Below are positions 7,750 through 16,077 of a DNA stretch of 58,111 nt, in pieces (within the stretch, counting starts at the first letter, position 1; each line of letters begins with the position of its first letter). Under the pieces are notes generated by a model, which did no database searches, was not told where the DNA came from, and saw only the letters and a list, made by a program, of their open reading frames with translations. The position numbers and the translations under genes were made by a program. Origin of the DNA: Henriciella sp. (GTDB lineage: Bacteria; Pseudomonadota; Alphaproteobacteria; Caulobacterales; Hyphomonadaceae); contig DUBH01000083.1 of the NCBI GenBank assembly GCA_012960415.1, positions 17,395-75,505 of the forward strand, given 5' to 3'.

Positions 7750-9606
7750 ATGGCTGACGGACAGGCTTTGCCGCCATTCCGCCCCCTGCCGCAGAAAGAG
7801 CCGGACATCGAAATGGTCCGCAAGGATGACGGCACGATCTATCTGACGCCGCGCCAGAAACCCGGCGACCGGCCCAAGACAATCCCGCACTGCCTGGATG
7901 AGCGCGCTGCGGAACATCCAGATCGCCCATGGCTGAAACAGCGTGATCCTGAAACTGACCAGTGGCGGACCGTCACCTACGGCGAAGGCAAGAAGAAGGT
8001 CGATGCGCTGGCGCAGGCTTTCCTCGATATGGGCGCTGGCCCGAAATCGCCCGTGATGATCCTGTCCGGCAACTCCATCGAGAGCGCGCTGGTGATCCTG
8101 GCAGCGATGAAGATCGGGGCACCTGCCGCGCCGATTTCTGTCCCCTACTCCACCATGTCGACCGATTTCGGCAAGCTGAAGCATTGCTTTGAGGCGGTGC
8201 AGCCCAAGGCGATCTTCGTGCAGGACGTGGCGCCTTTCAAGAAAGCGCTCGATGCGCTTGGCGAGCATGGCTGCACGGTGTTCGCCAAGAATGGCGCGAC
8301 CAATGAGATCCAGTCCTTCGACACGCTGGCAGAGACCCAGCCGACCCCGGCCGTCGATGAGGCCATGTCGAAGCTGAACGATGACAGCGTCGGCAAATAC
8401 CTTTTCACGTCCGGCTCCACCGGTATGCCGAAGCCTGTGCCGCAGACGCAGGGCGCAATGTGTTCGATGATCGCTGGCGTCGATGGCCTGCGCGACGATG
8501 AGAAGGACCCGGACTATGATCCGGACGAGGTTCACAACGTGCTCGACTGGCTGCCGTGGAACCACATTTCCGGCTCGAACGTGAACTTCAATGGTGCGCT
8601 GTTCAACGGTTCGACCTTCTGGATCGATGGCGGCAAGCCCACCCCGGACCTGTTCGCTGAGACGATCCGCAACATCCGCGAAGTCAGCCCATCAAGCTTT
8701 GGCACCGCGCCGATTGCGCTCTCCATGCTGGCCGATGCGATGGAGCAGGACGACGACCTGCTTGAAGCTTTCTTCAAGAATATGCGGTCCATCGGCTATG
8801 GCGGCGCGACGCTGTCGGATGACCTTTATGACCGTCTGCAAAAGCTCGCCATCAAGGCGACCGGCAAGCGTATCCCGATCATCACCATGTATGGCGCGAC
8901 CGAGACGCAGGGCATTACCGTGGTGCACTGGGTGGTGGAGCGCGTCGGCCTCATCGGCCTACCGCTGCCGGGCATGACGCTGAAACTGGTGCCGAATGGG
9001 GCGAAGCTGGAAGTCCGTGTAAAGGGGCCGAGCGTGATGCCGGGGTATCTCGACATGCCCGACAAGAATTCAGAAGTGTTCGATGAGGAGGGGTTCTACA
9101 AGCTCGGCGACGCTGCGATCATGGTCGACGAGAACGACCCCAACAAAGGCATCATCTTTGACGGCCGCGTCGGTGAGGATTTCAAGCTATCGACTGGTAC
9201 ATGGGTCTCTGTCGGCACGCTGCGTCCCGACCTTGTGGCGGCCTGTTCGCCGCTTGTCTTCGACGCGGTCATTGCTGGTCAGGACAAGGATTATGCGGCC
9301 GCGATGTTCTGGCCGGCACAAGCGACTTTCATGTCATATGTGAAGAAGGCAGAAGGCGACGCGCCGAAAGCGCTCGCGCAGCTCACCGCTGACCTCACAG
9401 AAAAAGTGAAGGCGTTCAATGCGGGCGAGAAAGGATCCTCACGCAAGATCAGGCGTTTTACTGTCATGACAGAACCGCCATCGATCGACGCCGGTGAGAT
9501 CACTGACAAGGGCTACGTGAACCAGCGCTGCGTTATCGACCGCCGCGATGAGCTGGTCCGCGGCCTCTACAGTGAGCCGCCTGCACCGGGCGTCATTTCC
9601 GTTTAG
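7750..9606 (+). CDS. feruloyl-CoA synthase-like AMP-dependent acid:CoA ligase
   Basis: A 618-residue ANL-superfamily ligase. The P-loop reads FTSGSTGMPKPVPQTQGAM (about 219-237), with YGATETQG for the adenine site and FDGRVGEDFKLSTGTWVSVG for the hinge. This last variant and the length over 600 match feruloyl-CoA synthases rather than fatty-acyl-CoA synthetases. The known reaction is ATP-dependent conversion of ferulate or related hydroxycinnamates to the CoA thioester. The start has a strong AAGGGAGA box. No enoyl-CoA hydratase/aldolase or vanillin dehydrogenase gene is nearby, so the substrate is tentative. Confidence 0.75.
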   Translation: MADGQALPPFRPLPQKEPDIEMVRKDDGTIYLTPRQKPGDRPKTIPHCLDERAAEHPDRPWLKQRDPETDQWRTVTYGEGKKKVDALAQAFLDMGAGPKSPVMILSGNSIESALVILAAMKIGAPAAPISVPYSTMSTDFGKLKHCFEAVQPKAIFVQDVAPFKKALDALGEHGCTVFAKNGATNEIQSFDTLAETQPTPAVDEAMSKLNDDSVGKYLFTSGSTGMPKPVPQTQGAMCSMIAGVDGLRDDEKDPDYDPDEVHNVLDWLPWNHISGSNVNFNGALFNGSTFWIDGGKPTPDLFAETIRNIREVSPSSFGTAPIALSMLADAMEQDDDLLEAFFKNMRSIGYGGATLSDDLYDRLQKLAIKATGKRIPIITMYGATETQGITVVHWVVERVGLIGLPLPGMTLKLVPNGAKLEVRVKGPSVMPGYLDMPDKNSEVFDEEGFYKLGDAAIMVDENDPNKGIIFDGRVGEDFKLSTGTWVSVGTLRPDLVAACSPLVFDAVIAGQDKDYAAAMFWPAQATFMSYVKKAEGDAPKALAQLTADLTEKVKAFNAGEKGSSRKIRRFTVMTEPPSIDAGEITDKGYVNQRCVIDRRDELVRGLYSEPPAPGVISV

Positions 9607-9608
9607 GC

Positions 9609-10523
9609 GTGAGCGGCGAACCAGACAGACCGGATGGGGGAAAGGGCAAGGCGACGTCTGGCGGCACCTGGATTGTAGCCGCCGCCTTCGTGCTTGCCCT
9701 TGCCGTCACCGGTCTTCTGTTCGCCTGGCCTTCCCTCTCCGGCGGGCGGATCAGCGATGAAGTCGCCAGCGAGCGGGAAGCTGAAGCTGAAGCCGCGCTT
9801 GCTGAGCTTGGCGAGGATCCGCTGACGCGCACCTATTTCAGGAAACTCGACAGCGCCTTTCCGGCAGAGGCCCGGCAATTACGCGAGACACTCCTGGTCG
9901 CGCTCCAACGCGGCGTACCTGAGGGGGAGGTCGGCGTGCTTCTCCTGCAGGCCGGTAGCGAGCCGCTCATGCAGAGCCTGCAGCGGCTTTCCAAGGCCGA
10001 CATGCGCTATGCAAACGAGGTCATGGAGCTGACCCGCTCGCGGCTGGAAAGCCTATCAGGGTCCGGCGCGCCTTATTGCATGGGTATCGACCTTGTCGCC
10101 TATGCGGAGCTTGCCGAGCAGGATGCCTACCTGCTCCTGCAGTCCTATCTCGCGCCCGGTGAACCGCTTTACGATTATTCGATCGAAACACTCACCATCC
10201 TGCTTGATGCGGTAATTGATGCGAGAATAAGGCCCCAGAACCGCGGCTACCCATCGCGCGCCGATATGAGCGCCCTCCAGACACTCGGCACGGGCGCCCT
10301 GTTCGATAGCGATCTCACCCTGCTGCTAACCACCGAAGGCAAGAGCCGACGGGAGATGGATGTTGCGCTCGAGACAGTGAACTTATGCGATCTCGGTGTC
10401 CGCATGATCCAGCGCGTCGAAAACCTGCCCGAGATGACAAAGGCTCGTTTATGGACCACCGGGCTCGACTATCTGGACCGCTATGGCATCCGGCGGATCA
10501 TCTGGATGATGTCGGCCTACTAG
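9609..10523 (+). CDS. conserved hypothetical single-pass membrane protein
   Basis: A 304-residue protein that I do not recognise, starting with GTG two bases after the feruloyl-CoA synthase stop, so co-transcription is likely. A short glycine-rich cytoplasmic tail is followed by one transmembrane helix (about 21-42, IVAAAFVLALAVTGLLFAW). The rest is predicted periplasmic and mostly helical, with conserved-looking segments such as LEELGEDPLTRTYF-like (about 62-75) and a C-terminus YLDRYGIRRIIWMMSAY. No enzymatic motif is seen. Confidence 0.7.
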   Translation: MSGEPDRPDGGKGKATSGGTWIVAAAFVLALAVTGLLFAWPSLSGGRISDEVASEREAEAEAALAELGEDPLTRTYFRKLDSAFPAEARQLRETLLVALQRGVPEGEVGVLLLQAGSEPLMQSLQRLSKADMRYANEVMELTRSRLESLSGSGAPYCMGIDLVAYAELAEQDAYLLLQSYLAPGEPLYDYSIETLTILLDAVIDARIRPQNRGYPSRADMSALQTLGTGALFDSDLTLLLTTEGKSRREMDVALETVNLCDLGVRMIQRVENLPEMTKARLWTTGLDYLDRYGIRRIIWMMSAY

Positions 10524-10577
10524 GCCCGCCCACAAAAAACCCGGACCATGCGCGAAAAGGTGCTTCAAAAAGGGTGA

Positions 10578-11552
10578 GTGAAGCGTCATTTTAGGTCGAT
10601 GGCTCTCGACGAAACCCTTCGCACCTTTCTGGACCGCTTCAAGCTCCCCGACTTCTCCAAGCTGGACTTCATCCAGTCGGCCGACAGGCTGAGGAGTAGC
10701 TTTTACCGGGCGAGCCGGTCAGTGGAGCGGGACGCGCCGGAGCTTGCCGATATCTCGACGCTGGCCGTCGATGGTGCGGATGGGCCTCTCAAGGCGCGGC
10801 TCTATACCCCGCTTGGCGCAGGGATTGGCCCCGGACCGGGCATCCTCTTCTTTCATGGCGGCGGGTTTGTGCTGGGTGATCTCGACAGCCATGACATGAT
10901 CTGTCGCCGGCTTGCGGCCGGGTCGCGGTGCCGGGTCCTGTCCGTTCACTACAGGCTGGCGCCAGAACATCCGTTCCCGGCTGCCCACGAAGACGCCTTG
11001 GCAATCTGGAAATGGGCGACGCAACGCACCGATTTCCTGAAAATGGATCCCGAGCGGCTTTGCGTGGCGGGCGACAGCGCTGGCGGCAATCTCGCCGCCT
11101 ATCTCTGTCAGGAACTGAACCGGCAGGGTGAGCCTTCACCGTCTTTCCAGCTCCTTCTCTATCCGCTCGTCCAGTTTGCTGACATCAGCACCAAGAAGCT
11201 CACCTTTCAGGAAGGCTTTTTCCTGTCAGAGCGCCTCTTTGACTATTTCCGCGACGCCTACATCCAGGCCGAGAGTGACCGCATGGACAGGAAGGTTTCG
11301 CCGCTCTTCGCGCCAGACACCGACTTCTATGGCCTGCCACCCGCGCACGTCGTGCTGTGCGGCTGGGACCCGTTGAAGGATGAGGGGCGGGCCTATGCGA
11401 GCAAGCTGGCTGCACATGGAGTTCCGGTCACCATCCGCGAGCATTCGGGCATGGTTCACGGCTTCATGAACCTTACCGCGGTGTCCGTCCCGGCGCGCGA
11501 CGCCATCCATGAAGCTGGTGAAACAGTCGGCCGTGCCCTTGGCGCGATCTAG
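10578..11552 (+). CDS. alpha/beta hydrolase, hormone-sensitive lipase family esterase
   Basis: A 324-residue carboxylesterase of the HSL (GDSAG) family. The oxyanion motif HGGGF is at about 93-97, the nucleophile elbow GDSAGG has Ser near 167, the acid residue is in CGWDPLKDEG (about 265-270), and the catalytic His is in HSGMVHGF (about 290-297). These enzymes hydrolyse short- to medium-chain esters in the cytoplasm. The start is uncertain: GTG 10578 has AGGG just upstream, while ATG 10599, seven codons later, also fits. It follows the hypothetical gene by 54 bp. Confidence 0.85.
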   Translation: MKRHFRSMALDETLRTFLDRFKLPDFSKLDFIQSADRLRSSFYRASRSVERDAPELADISTLAVDGADGPLKARLYTPLGAGIGPGPGILFFHGGGFVLGDLDSHDMICRRLAAGSRCRVLSVHYRLAPEHPFPAAHEDALAIWKWATQRTDFLKMDPERLCVAGDSAGGNLAAYLCQELNRQGEPSPSFQLLLYPLVQFADISTKKLTFQEGFFLSERLFDYFRDAYIQAESDRMDRKVSPLFAPDTDFYGLPPAHVVLCGWDPLKDEGRAYASKLAAHGVPVTIREHSGMVHGFMNLTAVSVPARDAIHEAGETVGRALGAI

Positions 11553-11600
11553 CCAAATCGCTCGCCTTTAACGGCGATTCACACTATCTGCGTCGTCCAG

Positions 11601-11807
11601 ATGAAAACACCGCTGTCCTCTCCCGCCCGACCCCTGGCCGCGCTGATGCTGGCAACCCTGGCCGGCATCCCCCTGCTTTCGGCATGTGACCGGCAACAGG
11701 AACGCCTGGACCGCGTTGAAGACATTGCTGAAGGCGTCAGCGAGCAGGTACGCGAGCTTGAGGCTGGCGACCAAGAGGAGAGCCCGGAAGATGGCAACGA
11801 CAACTGA
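11601..11807 (+). CDS. small putative lipoprotein
   Basis: 68 residues with an N-terminal signal and a lipobox LLSAC (Cys about 29), followed by a short charged helix (RQQERLDRVEDIAEGVSEQV) and an acidic, disordered tail. It looks like a small coiled-coil outer-membrane lipoprotein. No family is recognised. Another small membrane-protein frame overlaps its end. Coding potential is supported mainly by the clean lipobox. Confidence 0.5.
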   Translation: MKTPLSSPARPLAALMLATLAGIPLLSACDRQQERLDRVEDIAEGVSEQVRELEAGDQEESPEDGNDN

Positions 11808-11913
11808 GCGCACCGTGAGACGTCACCACGGCGGACAGATTGGACTCTTCGTGCTCCTTTCCATGATTGCCGCATCCAGCGCACTGGCCCTCGTGCAGGC
11901 ACTCGGTCTCTAG
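11791..11913 (+). CDS. 40-residue putative membrane peptide
   Basis: ATG 11791 overlaps the end of the lipoprotein gene by 17 bp and follows a GAGGAG box about 11 nt upstream. The product has a basic N-terminus (RTVRRHHGG) and one hydrophobic helix (IGLFVLLSMIAASSALALV). It is followed immediately by a terminator-like hairpin, which fits the end of a two-gene unit. Unknown function and no homology recognised; it could be a chance frame. Confidence 0.4.
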   Translation: MATTTERTVRRHHGGQIGLFVLLSMIAASSALALVQALGL

Positions 11914-11926
11914 GCACTTTGTCGCC

Positions 11927-11953
11927 AGCCATAGGCGACGTGGCTTTTCGTTT
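11927..11953 (+). terminator. intrinsic terminator candidate after the small membrane ORFs
   Basis: AGCCA (11927-11931) pairs with TGGCT (11941-11945), followed by TTTTCGTTT. An alternative stem GTCGCC/GGCGAC (11921-11926 and 11934-11939) overlaps it. A further stem TGTGCG/CGCACA lies at 11956-11974. Confidence 0.45.
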
Positions 11954-12004
11954 CGTGTGCGGAATAAACGCACAAATCACCGTGGGCGGATCAAGATTTA
12001 TGTG

Positions 12005-12019
12005 TTAACAAAGTCTTAA
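12005..12019. promoter_or_regulatory. CtrA-type box TTAA-N7-TTAA
   Basis: TTAACAAAGTCTTAA has two TTAA halves separated by exactly seven bases, the full recognition pattern of the cell-cycle regulator CtrA known from Caulobacter and relatives. It sits 65 bp before the start of the 12084 gene in an otherwise plain 170-bp intergenic region, where it would overlap a promoter. Regulation of that gene by CtrA is an inference. Confidence 0.55.
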
Positions 12020-12083
12020 TCCAGAAAGCTGCGGTACCGGATCAGGACGTGCCCCAGCGAGCCACGACCGGATCAGCGACCGC

Positions 12084-13133
12084 ATGAACAATGTCGAAAA
12101 GCTTCCAGTAAAGACCCGTGGAGACGGGCTTGCTGTGACGCTTATCGGAACGGACCTGCCGGACTCCTATCTCGACGAAGCCGAACCCTCGCCGCTTATG
12201 CAAAGCGCAGAGTGGTGGTGGGCGCGCGGCGTGAAAGCGCTGAAAATATTCGGGGTTTTGGTGATCGCCGCTTTCTACCCCGCGCTCGTTGCGGGGTCGC
12301 ACGATATCAAGGATGAGCCGGTCGTCCTATCGGCTGAACGCCCTTGGACCTCTCCGGAGACCGGGATCATCATCACCATGATCGGCCGCGAGATACAGGG
12401 GCCGGGTTGGGCGAATGACCGCCCGGGCTGGCACCCGCAGGCCCGCCTTACCGGCCTTCCTGCCTGGCAGGAAACCCTGTCTTCCTCAATGAGTGAATAT
12501 ACGCGGCTGATGTCGATGCAGGCTAAGACGCCGCGCGGGACAGCAGACCCCGACCTGTCGGCGGCCGCACGTCTTCTGGCCGTCGATCCGCAGCTTGAGC
12601 AGACGCCGCGCCTCGCCGCCGCCGCAGAAGCGCTTGCGCGTTATGAAGGCCGACTGGAGCGCGAACTTGCATCCGAAGCCGCGGGTTTTGAAAACCTTCT
12701 CGACAAGCTCGGCCTGATGGCGAGCTGGTCGGATATATCGGTGGCAGAGCTTGGTGAGCAGTCCAACCTGCGCGACGGCTGGCCTGCCTCGAAGGCGGAT
12801 ATCGAAGCGTTTTATGCCGCACGCGCCCGTGCCCAGCTGGCGAGCCAGCTAATTACGGCCAGCCTCAACGCTGAACCGGACACGCTGGTCAGCGAAGCGG
12901 TGCAATCGCGAATCGACCGGCTTGTAGCGGCTTGGCGCAAGGCGGCAACGCTGGATCCGGTGTTCGTTTCGAGCCAGTCGGGCGATGCGCGTATCATGGC
13001 CGATCATCTTGCCATGATGGCATTCTATATCGGCGAGGCTGGGCGGGCGACGCGTGACCTGGGCGGGGCGATCATCATTGACGCCGAAGGCCAAGCCGAC
13101 GCTGCGCTGACCGGCGCGGCTGGCACTCAATAG
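12084..13133 (+). CDS. hypothetical membrane-anchored protein, possibly DUF2333-like
   Basis: 349 residues with a single transmembrane helix near 52-69 (VKALKIFGVLVIAAFYPALVAG) and a large helical periplasmic domain. The segments ERPWTSPETGIIITMIGREI, ARLTGLPAWQETLSSSMSEY and LDPVFVSSQSGDARIMADHL resemble, to my memory, DUF2333 proteins, but this is not certain. It is monocistronic, with a CtrA-type box in its promoter region, which may hint at a cell-cycle or envelope role. No catalytic motif is evident. Confidence 0.65.
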   Translation: MNNVEKLPVKTRGDGLAVTLIGTDLPDSYLDEAEPSPLMQSAEWWWARGVKALKIFGVLVIAAFYPALVAGSHDIKDEPVVLSAERPWTSPETGIIITMIGREIQGPGWANDRPGWHPQARLTGLPAWQETLSSSMSEYTRLMSMQAKTPRGTADPDLSAAARLLAVDPQLEQTPRLAAAAEALARYEGRLERELASEAAGFENLLDKLGLMASWSDISVAELGEQSNLRDGWPASKADIEAFYAARARAQLASQLITASLNAEPDTLVSEAVQSRIDRLVAAWRKAATLDPVFVSSQSGDARIMADHLAMMAFYIGEAGRATRDLGGAIIIDAEGQADAALTGAAGTQ

Positions 13134-13235
13134 TTTGCAGGCCCGGGTAGCCGGGACGGCCAGACATGGCTTGAAACAGGCGGCGTGGGCGTCCATCTGA
13201 ACGGCGTTAGCAAACAAGAGAGTGCCGGACCTTCG

Positions 13236-13823
13236 ATGTTCATACAGACCGAGCCCACACCAAATCCCGACACGATCAAGTTCATCCCGGGCGAAACCGT
13301 TGCCGGTGCCGTCGGCCCGTTTGATTTTGCGGGCGTTGAAGAGGCTGGATCCAGCCCGCTCGCCCAGACCGTGTTTAATGTGGATGGCGTAACCCGCGTT
13401 TTCCTCGGACCGGACTTCCTGTCCGTTTCCAAGGCAGAAGGGTCTGACTGGAAGCATTTGCGCCCGATGGTGCTGGCCGCGATCATGGACCACTACGTCG
13501 CCGGACTCCCCGTACTCAGCGATGGCGGCGCGGCGCCGCAAGTTGATGCCAACGCGACCACCGTGGATGATTATGAAGGCGAAACCGCCGAAATCGTCGG
13601 CGAAATCCTTGAGCTGATCGAAACGCGGGTGCGTCCTGCTGTGGCGCAGGATGGCGGCGACATCACCTTCCAGCGCTTCGATGCCGACACGGGTATCGTC
13701 CACCTTGCCATGCGCGGCGCCTGCGCAGGCTGCCCATCGTCCACGATGACGCTGAAGCAGGGTATCGAGAATATGCTGAAGGCCTATGTGCCCGAAGTGA
13801 ACGCGGTCGAAGCTGCACTCTAG
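13236..13823 (+). CDS. nfuA: NifU-like iron-sulfur scaffold/carrier protein
   Basis: 195 residues starting at the family-typical MFIQTEPTPNPDTIKFIPG; the frame is open upstream but the extension is not conserved. Residues 1-90 form the Nfu N-terminal domain, and about 118-190 the NifU C-terminal domain with the cluster-binding CAGC motif (Cys163, Cys166). The protein carries a 4Fe-4S cluster on a homodimer and hands it to client enzymes. MiaB, encoded 2.3 kb downstream, is a plausible client in this genome, since Nfu proteins help radical-SAM methylthiotransferases elsewhere. Confidence 0.9.
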   Translation: MFIQTEPTPNPDTIKFIPGETVAGAVGPFDFAGVEEAGSSPLAQTVFNVDGVTRVFLGPDFLSVSKAEGSDWKHLRPMVLAAIMDHYVAGLPVLSDGGAAPQVDANATTVDDYEGETAEIVGEILELIETRVRPAVAQDGGDITFQRFDADTGIVHLAMRGACAGCPSSTMTLKQGIENMLKAYVPEVNAVEAAL

Positions 13824-13850
13824 AAAATCAACAGTAAGGAAATTCGAACC

Positions 13851-14453
13851 ATGTCCGATCCGGTCAACGACTATGCCCTCGACCTTATCTGGCGGAAGGG
13901 ACGCACCTATAATGGCTGGCTGGACAAGGATGTGCCGGAGACGCTGATCCGCGCCGTCTATGACCTCACCAAGATGGGGCCAACGAGCGCCAATTGCTGT
14001 CCTTCGCGATTTGTCTTCATCAACTCGCCAGAAGCGAAGAAGCGCCTGGCTCCGCACCTGTCGGAAGGCAACCGGGAAAAGACGATGGCTGCGCCATGGA
14101 TCTGTATCGTGGCGACCGACATGATGTTCCATGAGAAGATCCCGCAGCTCTTCCCGCACAATCCGGGTGCCAAGGATTGGTTCGAGGACAAGGACAAGCG
14201 CAAGGAAACCGCCGACCGAAATGGTACGCTTCAGGGCGCCTATCTCATTATGGCGGCACGCGCGCTTGGCCTCGATTGTGGCCCGATGTCAGGCTTCAGC
14301 CAGGACGGCGTCGACATGGAGTTCTTCTCGGACAAGGAAGAGACAAAGCATTGGCGCGCCAACTTCCTCGTGGCGATTGGCCATGGTGATGAGAGCACCA
14401 TTTTTGATCGTAGCCCACGCCTCAGCTTCGATGAGGCCTGCAAGATCCTCTAG
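13851..14453 (+). CDS. nitroreductase family protein, RutE/HadB-like
   Basis: 200 residues of the FMN-dependent nitroreductase fold, closest by motif to the RutE/malonic semialdehyde reductase group: IRAVYDLTKMGPTSANCCPSR near 36-56, TMAAPWICIVATDM, and GAYLIMAARALGLDCGPMSGF (about 129-149). The RutE reaction is NADH-dependent reduction of malonic semialdehyde or related small aldehydes. No rut operon surrounds it, so the true substrate is open. It lies 27 bp after nfuA and 15 bp before tsaB. Confidence 0.8.
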   Translation: MSDPVNDYALDLIWRKGRTYNGWLDKDVPETLIRAVYDLTKMGPTSANCCPSRFVFINSPEAKKRLAPHLSEGNREKTMAAPWICIVATDMMFHEKIPQLFPHNPGAKDWFEDKDKRKETADRNGTLQGAYLIMAARALGLDCGPMSGFSQDGVDMEFFSDKEETKHWRANFLVAIGHGDESTIFDRSPRLSFDEACKIL

Positions 14454-14468
14454 GCAGGCGTCCCTGTC

Positions 14469-15116
14469 ATGCTGACGCTTGGTATTAATACATCCGGTCC
14501 GGCCTGCGACGTTGCAGTGCTCAAAGATGGTGCCTGCCTGTCTGAACGCCACGAAGAAATGGTGCGCGGACAGGATGCGCGCCTGCCCGCAATCGTCGAG
14601 GCGTGCCTGAAAGAGGCGGGTTTCAGCCTGCAGGATGTTGAACGGATTGGCGTCGTCACAGGCCCGGGGAGCTTTACCGGCATCCGTGTTGGCGTCGCCT
14701 TTGCGCGCGGTCTTTCTTTGGCGCTTAAGGTGCCATGTATTGGCGTGACAGCGCTCGAAGCAGCGCTACCTGCCGGTCAGCAAGGCTCGGCCATCGTTGC
14801 TCTGCCTGGCAAGAGGCGTCCGCCTGATCTTTCCTACTGGGTGCAACGATTTCGCACGGGCGCCGCGACAGGTGAGCCGGAAGAGCTTGGGCTGGTCGAA
14901 ATAAAGGCTGAATTGAGCGCTCATCCGCACTTTGTCTATGGCGAAGTGGGTGGCCCGCTGGGTGCCGCGCTCGAGGGGGTCGAGATTCATGAGGCTCGCC
15001 CAAGTGCGCGGCGGACGGCGGAGTTTGCAGCGAGGGCCGAAAATGCCTCAGGCGTAGCACGCCCAGTCTATGTACGCGCGCCAGATGCTGCCCTGCCCGG
15101 AGGCAGCAAGCCCTGA
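14469..15116 (+). CDS. tsaB: tRNA threonylcarbamoyladenosine biosynthesis protein TsaB
   Basis: 215 residues of the ASKHA fold, with the N-terminal phosphate-1-like motif LGINTSGPACDVAV, the central VTGPGSFTGIRVGVAFARGLSLAL (about 59-82) and a degenerate C-terminal half, as usual for TsaB. It dimerises with TsaD and, with TsaE, transfers threonylcarbamoyl to A37 of ANN-decoding tRNAs. It overlaps rimI by one base (TGATG), an arrangement common in Proteobacteria. Confidence 0.9.
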   Translation: MLTLGINTSGPACDVAVLKDGACLSERHEEMVRGQDARLPAIVEACLKEAGFSLQDVERIGVVTGPGSFTGIRVGVAFARGLSLALKVPCIGVTALEAALPAGQQGSAIVALPGKRRPPDLSYWVQRFRTGAATGEPEELGLVEIKAELSAHPHFVYGEVGGPLGAALEGVEIHEARPSARRTAEFAARAENASGVARPVYVRAPDAALPGGSKP

Positions 15117-15604
15117 TGGCTGGAAGGCGGAGTATCGTCCTTCTGAATGAGGAAAATTCAGCGCGTGCGGCCATGCTGCATGCGGCCTGTTTTGACGTGG
15201 GCAGCGAATGGAGCGCCCGCTCCATGCGCGAGACACTGAAGGCGCAGACAACCCTTGCGCTCGGCCTTGAGGACGGCGACCGCCTCACCGGGCTGCTTCT
15301 GATTCAGCGCGTTCCACCAGACGCTGAAATCCTGACCATCTGCGTTCACCCGGGCCGAAGACGCAGCGGCGCGGCGCAGCAACTCTTCGATCACGCGGTC
15401 ACCTTGCTTGGCCCTTATGGCATAGACCGGCTGATGCTGGATGTTGCTGGTGACAACCTTGCCGCTATCTCTTTCTATGAGCGCAATGGATTCGGGCGCG
15501 ATGGTGTTCGCAAGAACTATTACCGCCGGGAAGGCGGCGGCGCTGTCGACGCGGTGTTAATGTCGCGTCCGCTCGCTGGACACACACACAAATCAGGGGC
15601 ATGA
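15116..15604 (+). CDS. rimI: ribosomal protein S18-alanine N-acetyltransferase RimI
   Basis: 162-residue GNAT acetyltransferase. The acetyl-CoA pyrophosphate loop appears as VHPGRRRSGAAQQLFDHAV (about 81-99), preceded by EILTICV, with the C-terminal LAAISFYERNGFGRDGVRKNYYR. RimI acetylates the N-terminal alanine of S18. Position directly after tsaB supports the name over other GNAT proteins. Overlap with tsaB suggests translational coupling. Confidence 0.85.
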   Translation: MAGRRSIVLLNEENSARAAMLHAACFDVGSEWSARSMRETLKAQTTLALGLEDGDRLTGLLLIQRVPPDAEILTICVHPGRRRSGAAQQLFDHAVTLLGPYGIDRLMLDVAGDNLAAISFYERNGFGRDGVRKNYYRREGGGAVDAVLMSRPLAGHTHKSGA

Positions 15605-15611
15605 GAAGATC

Positions 15612-16031
15612 ATGGACCGTCTCGAAAAGCTATGCACCGAAAAAGGGCTCCGGATGACCGAGCAGCGCCGCACAATTGCGCGCGTGCTATCCTCGTCCGA
15701 TGACCATCCCGATGCCGAAGAGCTGCATCGCCGGGCCAATGAGCTCGACAACTCAATCTCGCTGGCGACGGTCTACCGGACCGTAAAGCTGTTTGAGGAA
15801 AGCGGCATCATCGAGCGTCACGAATTCCGCGATGGACGTGCCCGCTTCGAGGAAGTGCCTGAAGAGCATCACGATCACCTGATCGATGTGAAGACCGGAG
15901 ACGTTGTCGAGTTTCACTCAGAAGAGATCGAACGCCTTCAGGTCGAGATCGCTGAACGCCTCGGCTACAAGCTGGTCGATCACCGGCTTGAGCTCTATGG
16001 CGTGCCGCTGAAAACAGACAAGTCCAACTAA
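15612..16031 (+). CDS. fur: Fur family metalloregulator
   Basis: 139 residues: a winged-helix DNA-binding domain (residues 1-85, [17 protein letters not shown] as the recognition region) and a short dimerisation domain with the metal ligands HHDHLID (about 89-95) and a Glu-rich stretch [10 protein letters not shown]. The structural zinc CxxC pairs of classical Fur are absent, as in many alphaproteobacterial Fur/Mur proteins, which respond to iron or manganese. It lies 7 bp after rimI and upstream of miaB, an alphaproteobacterial arrangement. Whether it senses Fe or Mn cannot be decided here. Confidence 0.85.
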   Translation: MDRLEKLCTEKGLRMTEQRRTIARVLSSSDDHPDAEELHRRANELDNSISLATVYRTVKLFEESGIIERHEFRDGRARFEEVPEEHHDHLIDVKTGDVVEFHSEEIERLQVEIAERLGYKLVDHRLELYGVPLKTDKSN

Positions 16032-16077
16032 CTCCCGAGGCTGGCCCCAAGGCCCGTTTTGTTGCATAAGCCCGCGG

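Noticed and set aside
12849..14159. 436-residue minus-strand frame opposite the nfuA and nitroreductase region
   Set aside because: It spans three convincing plus-strand genes and has no family motif. High-GC DNA gives long antisense frames throughout this window.
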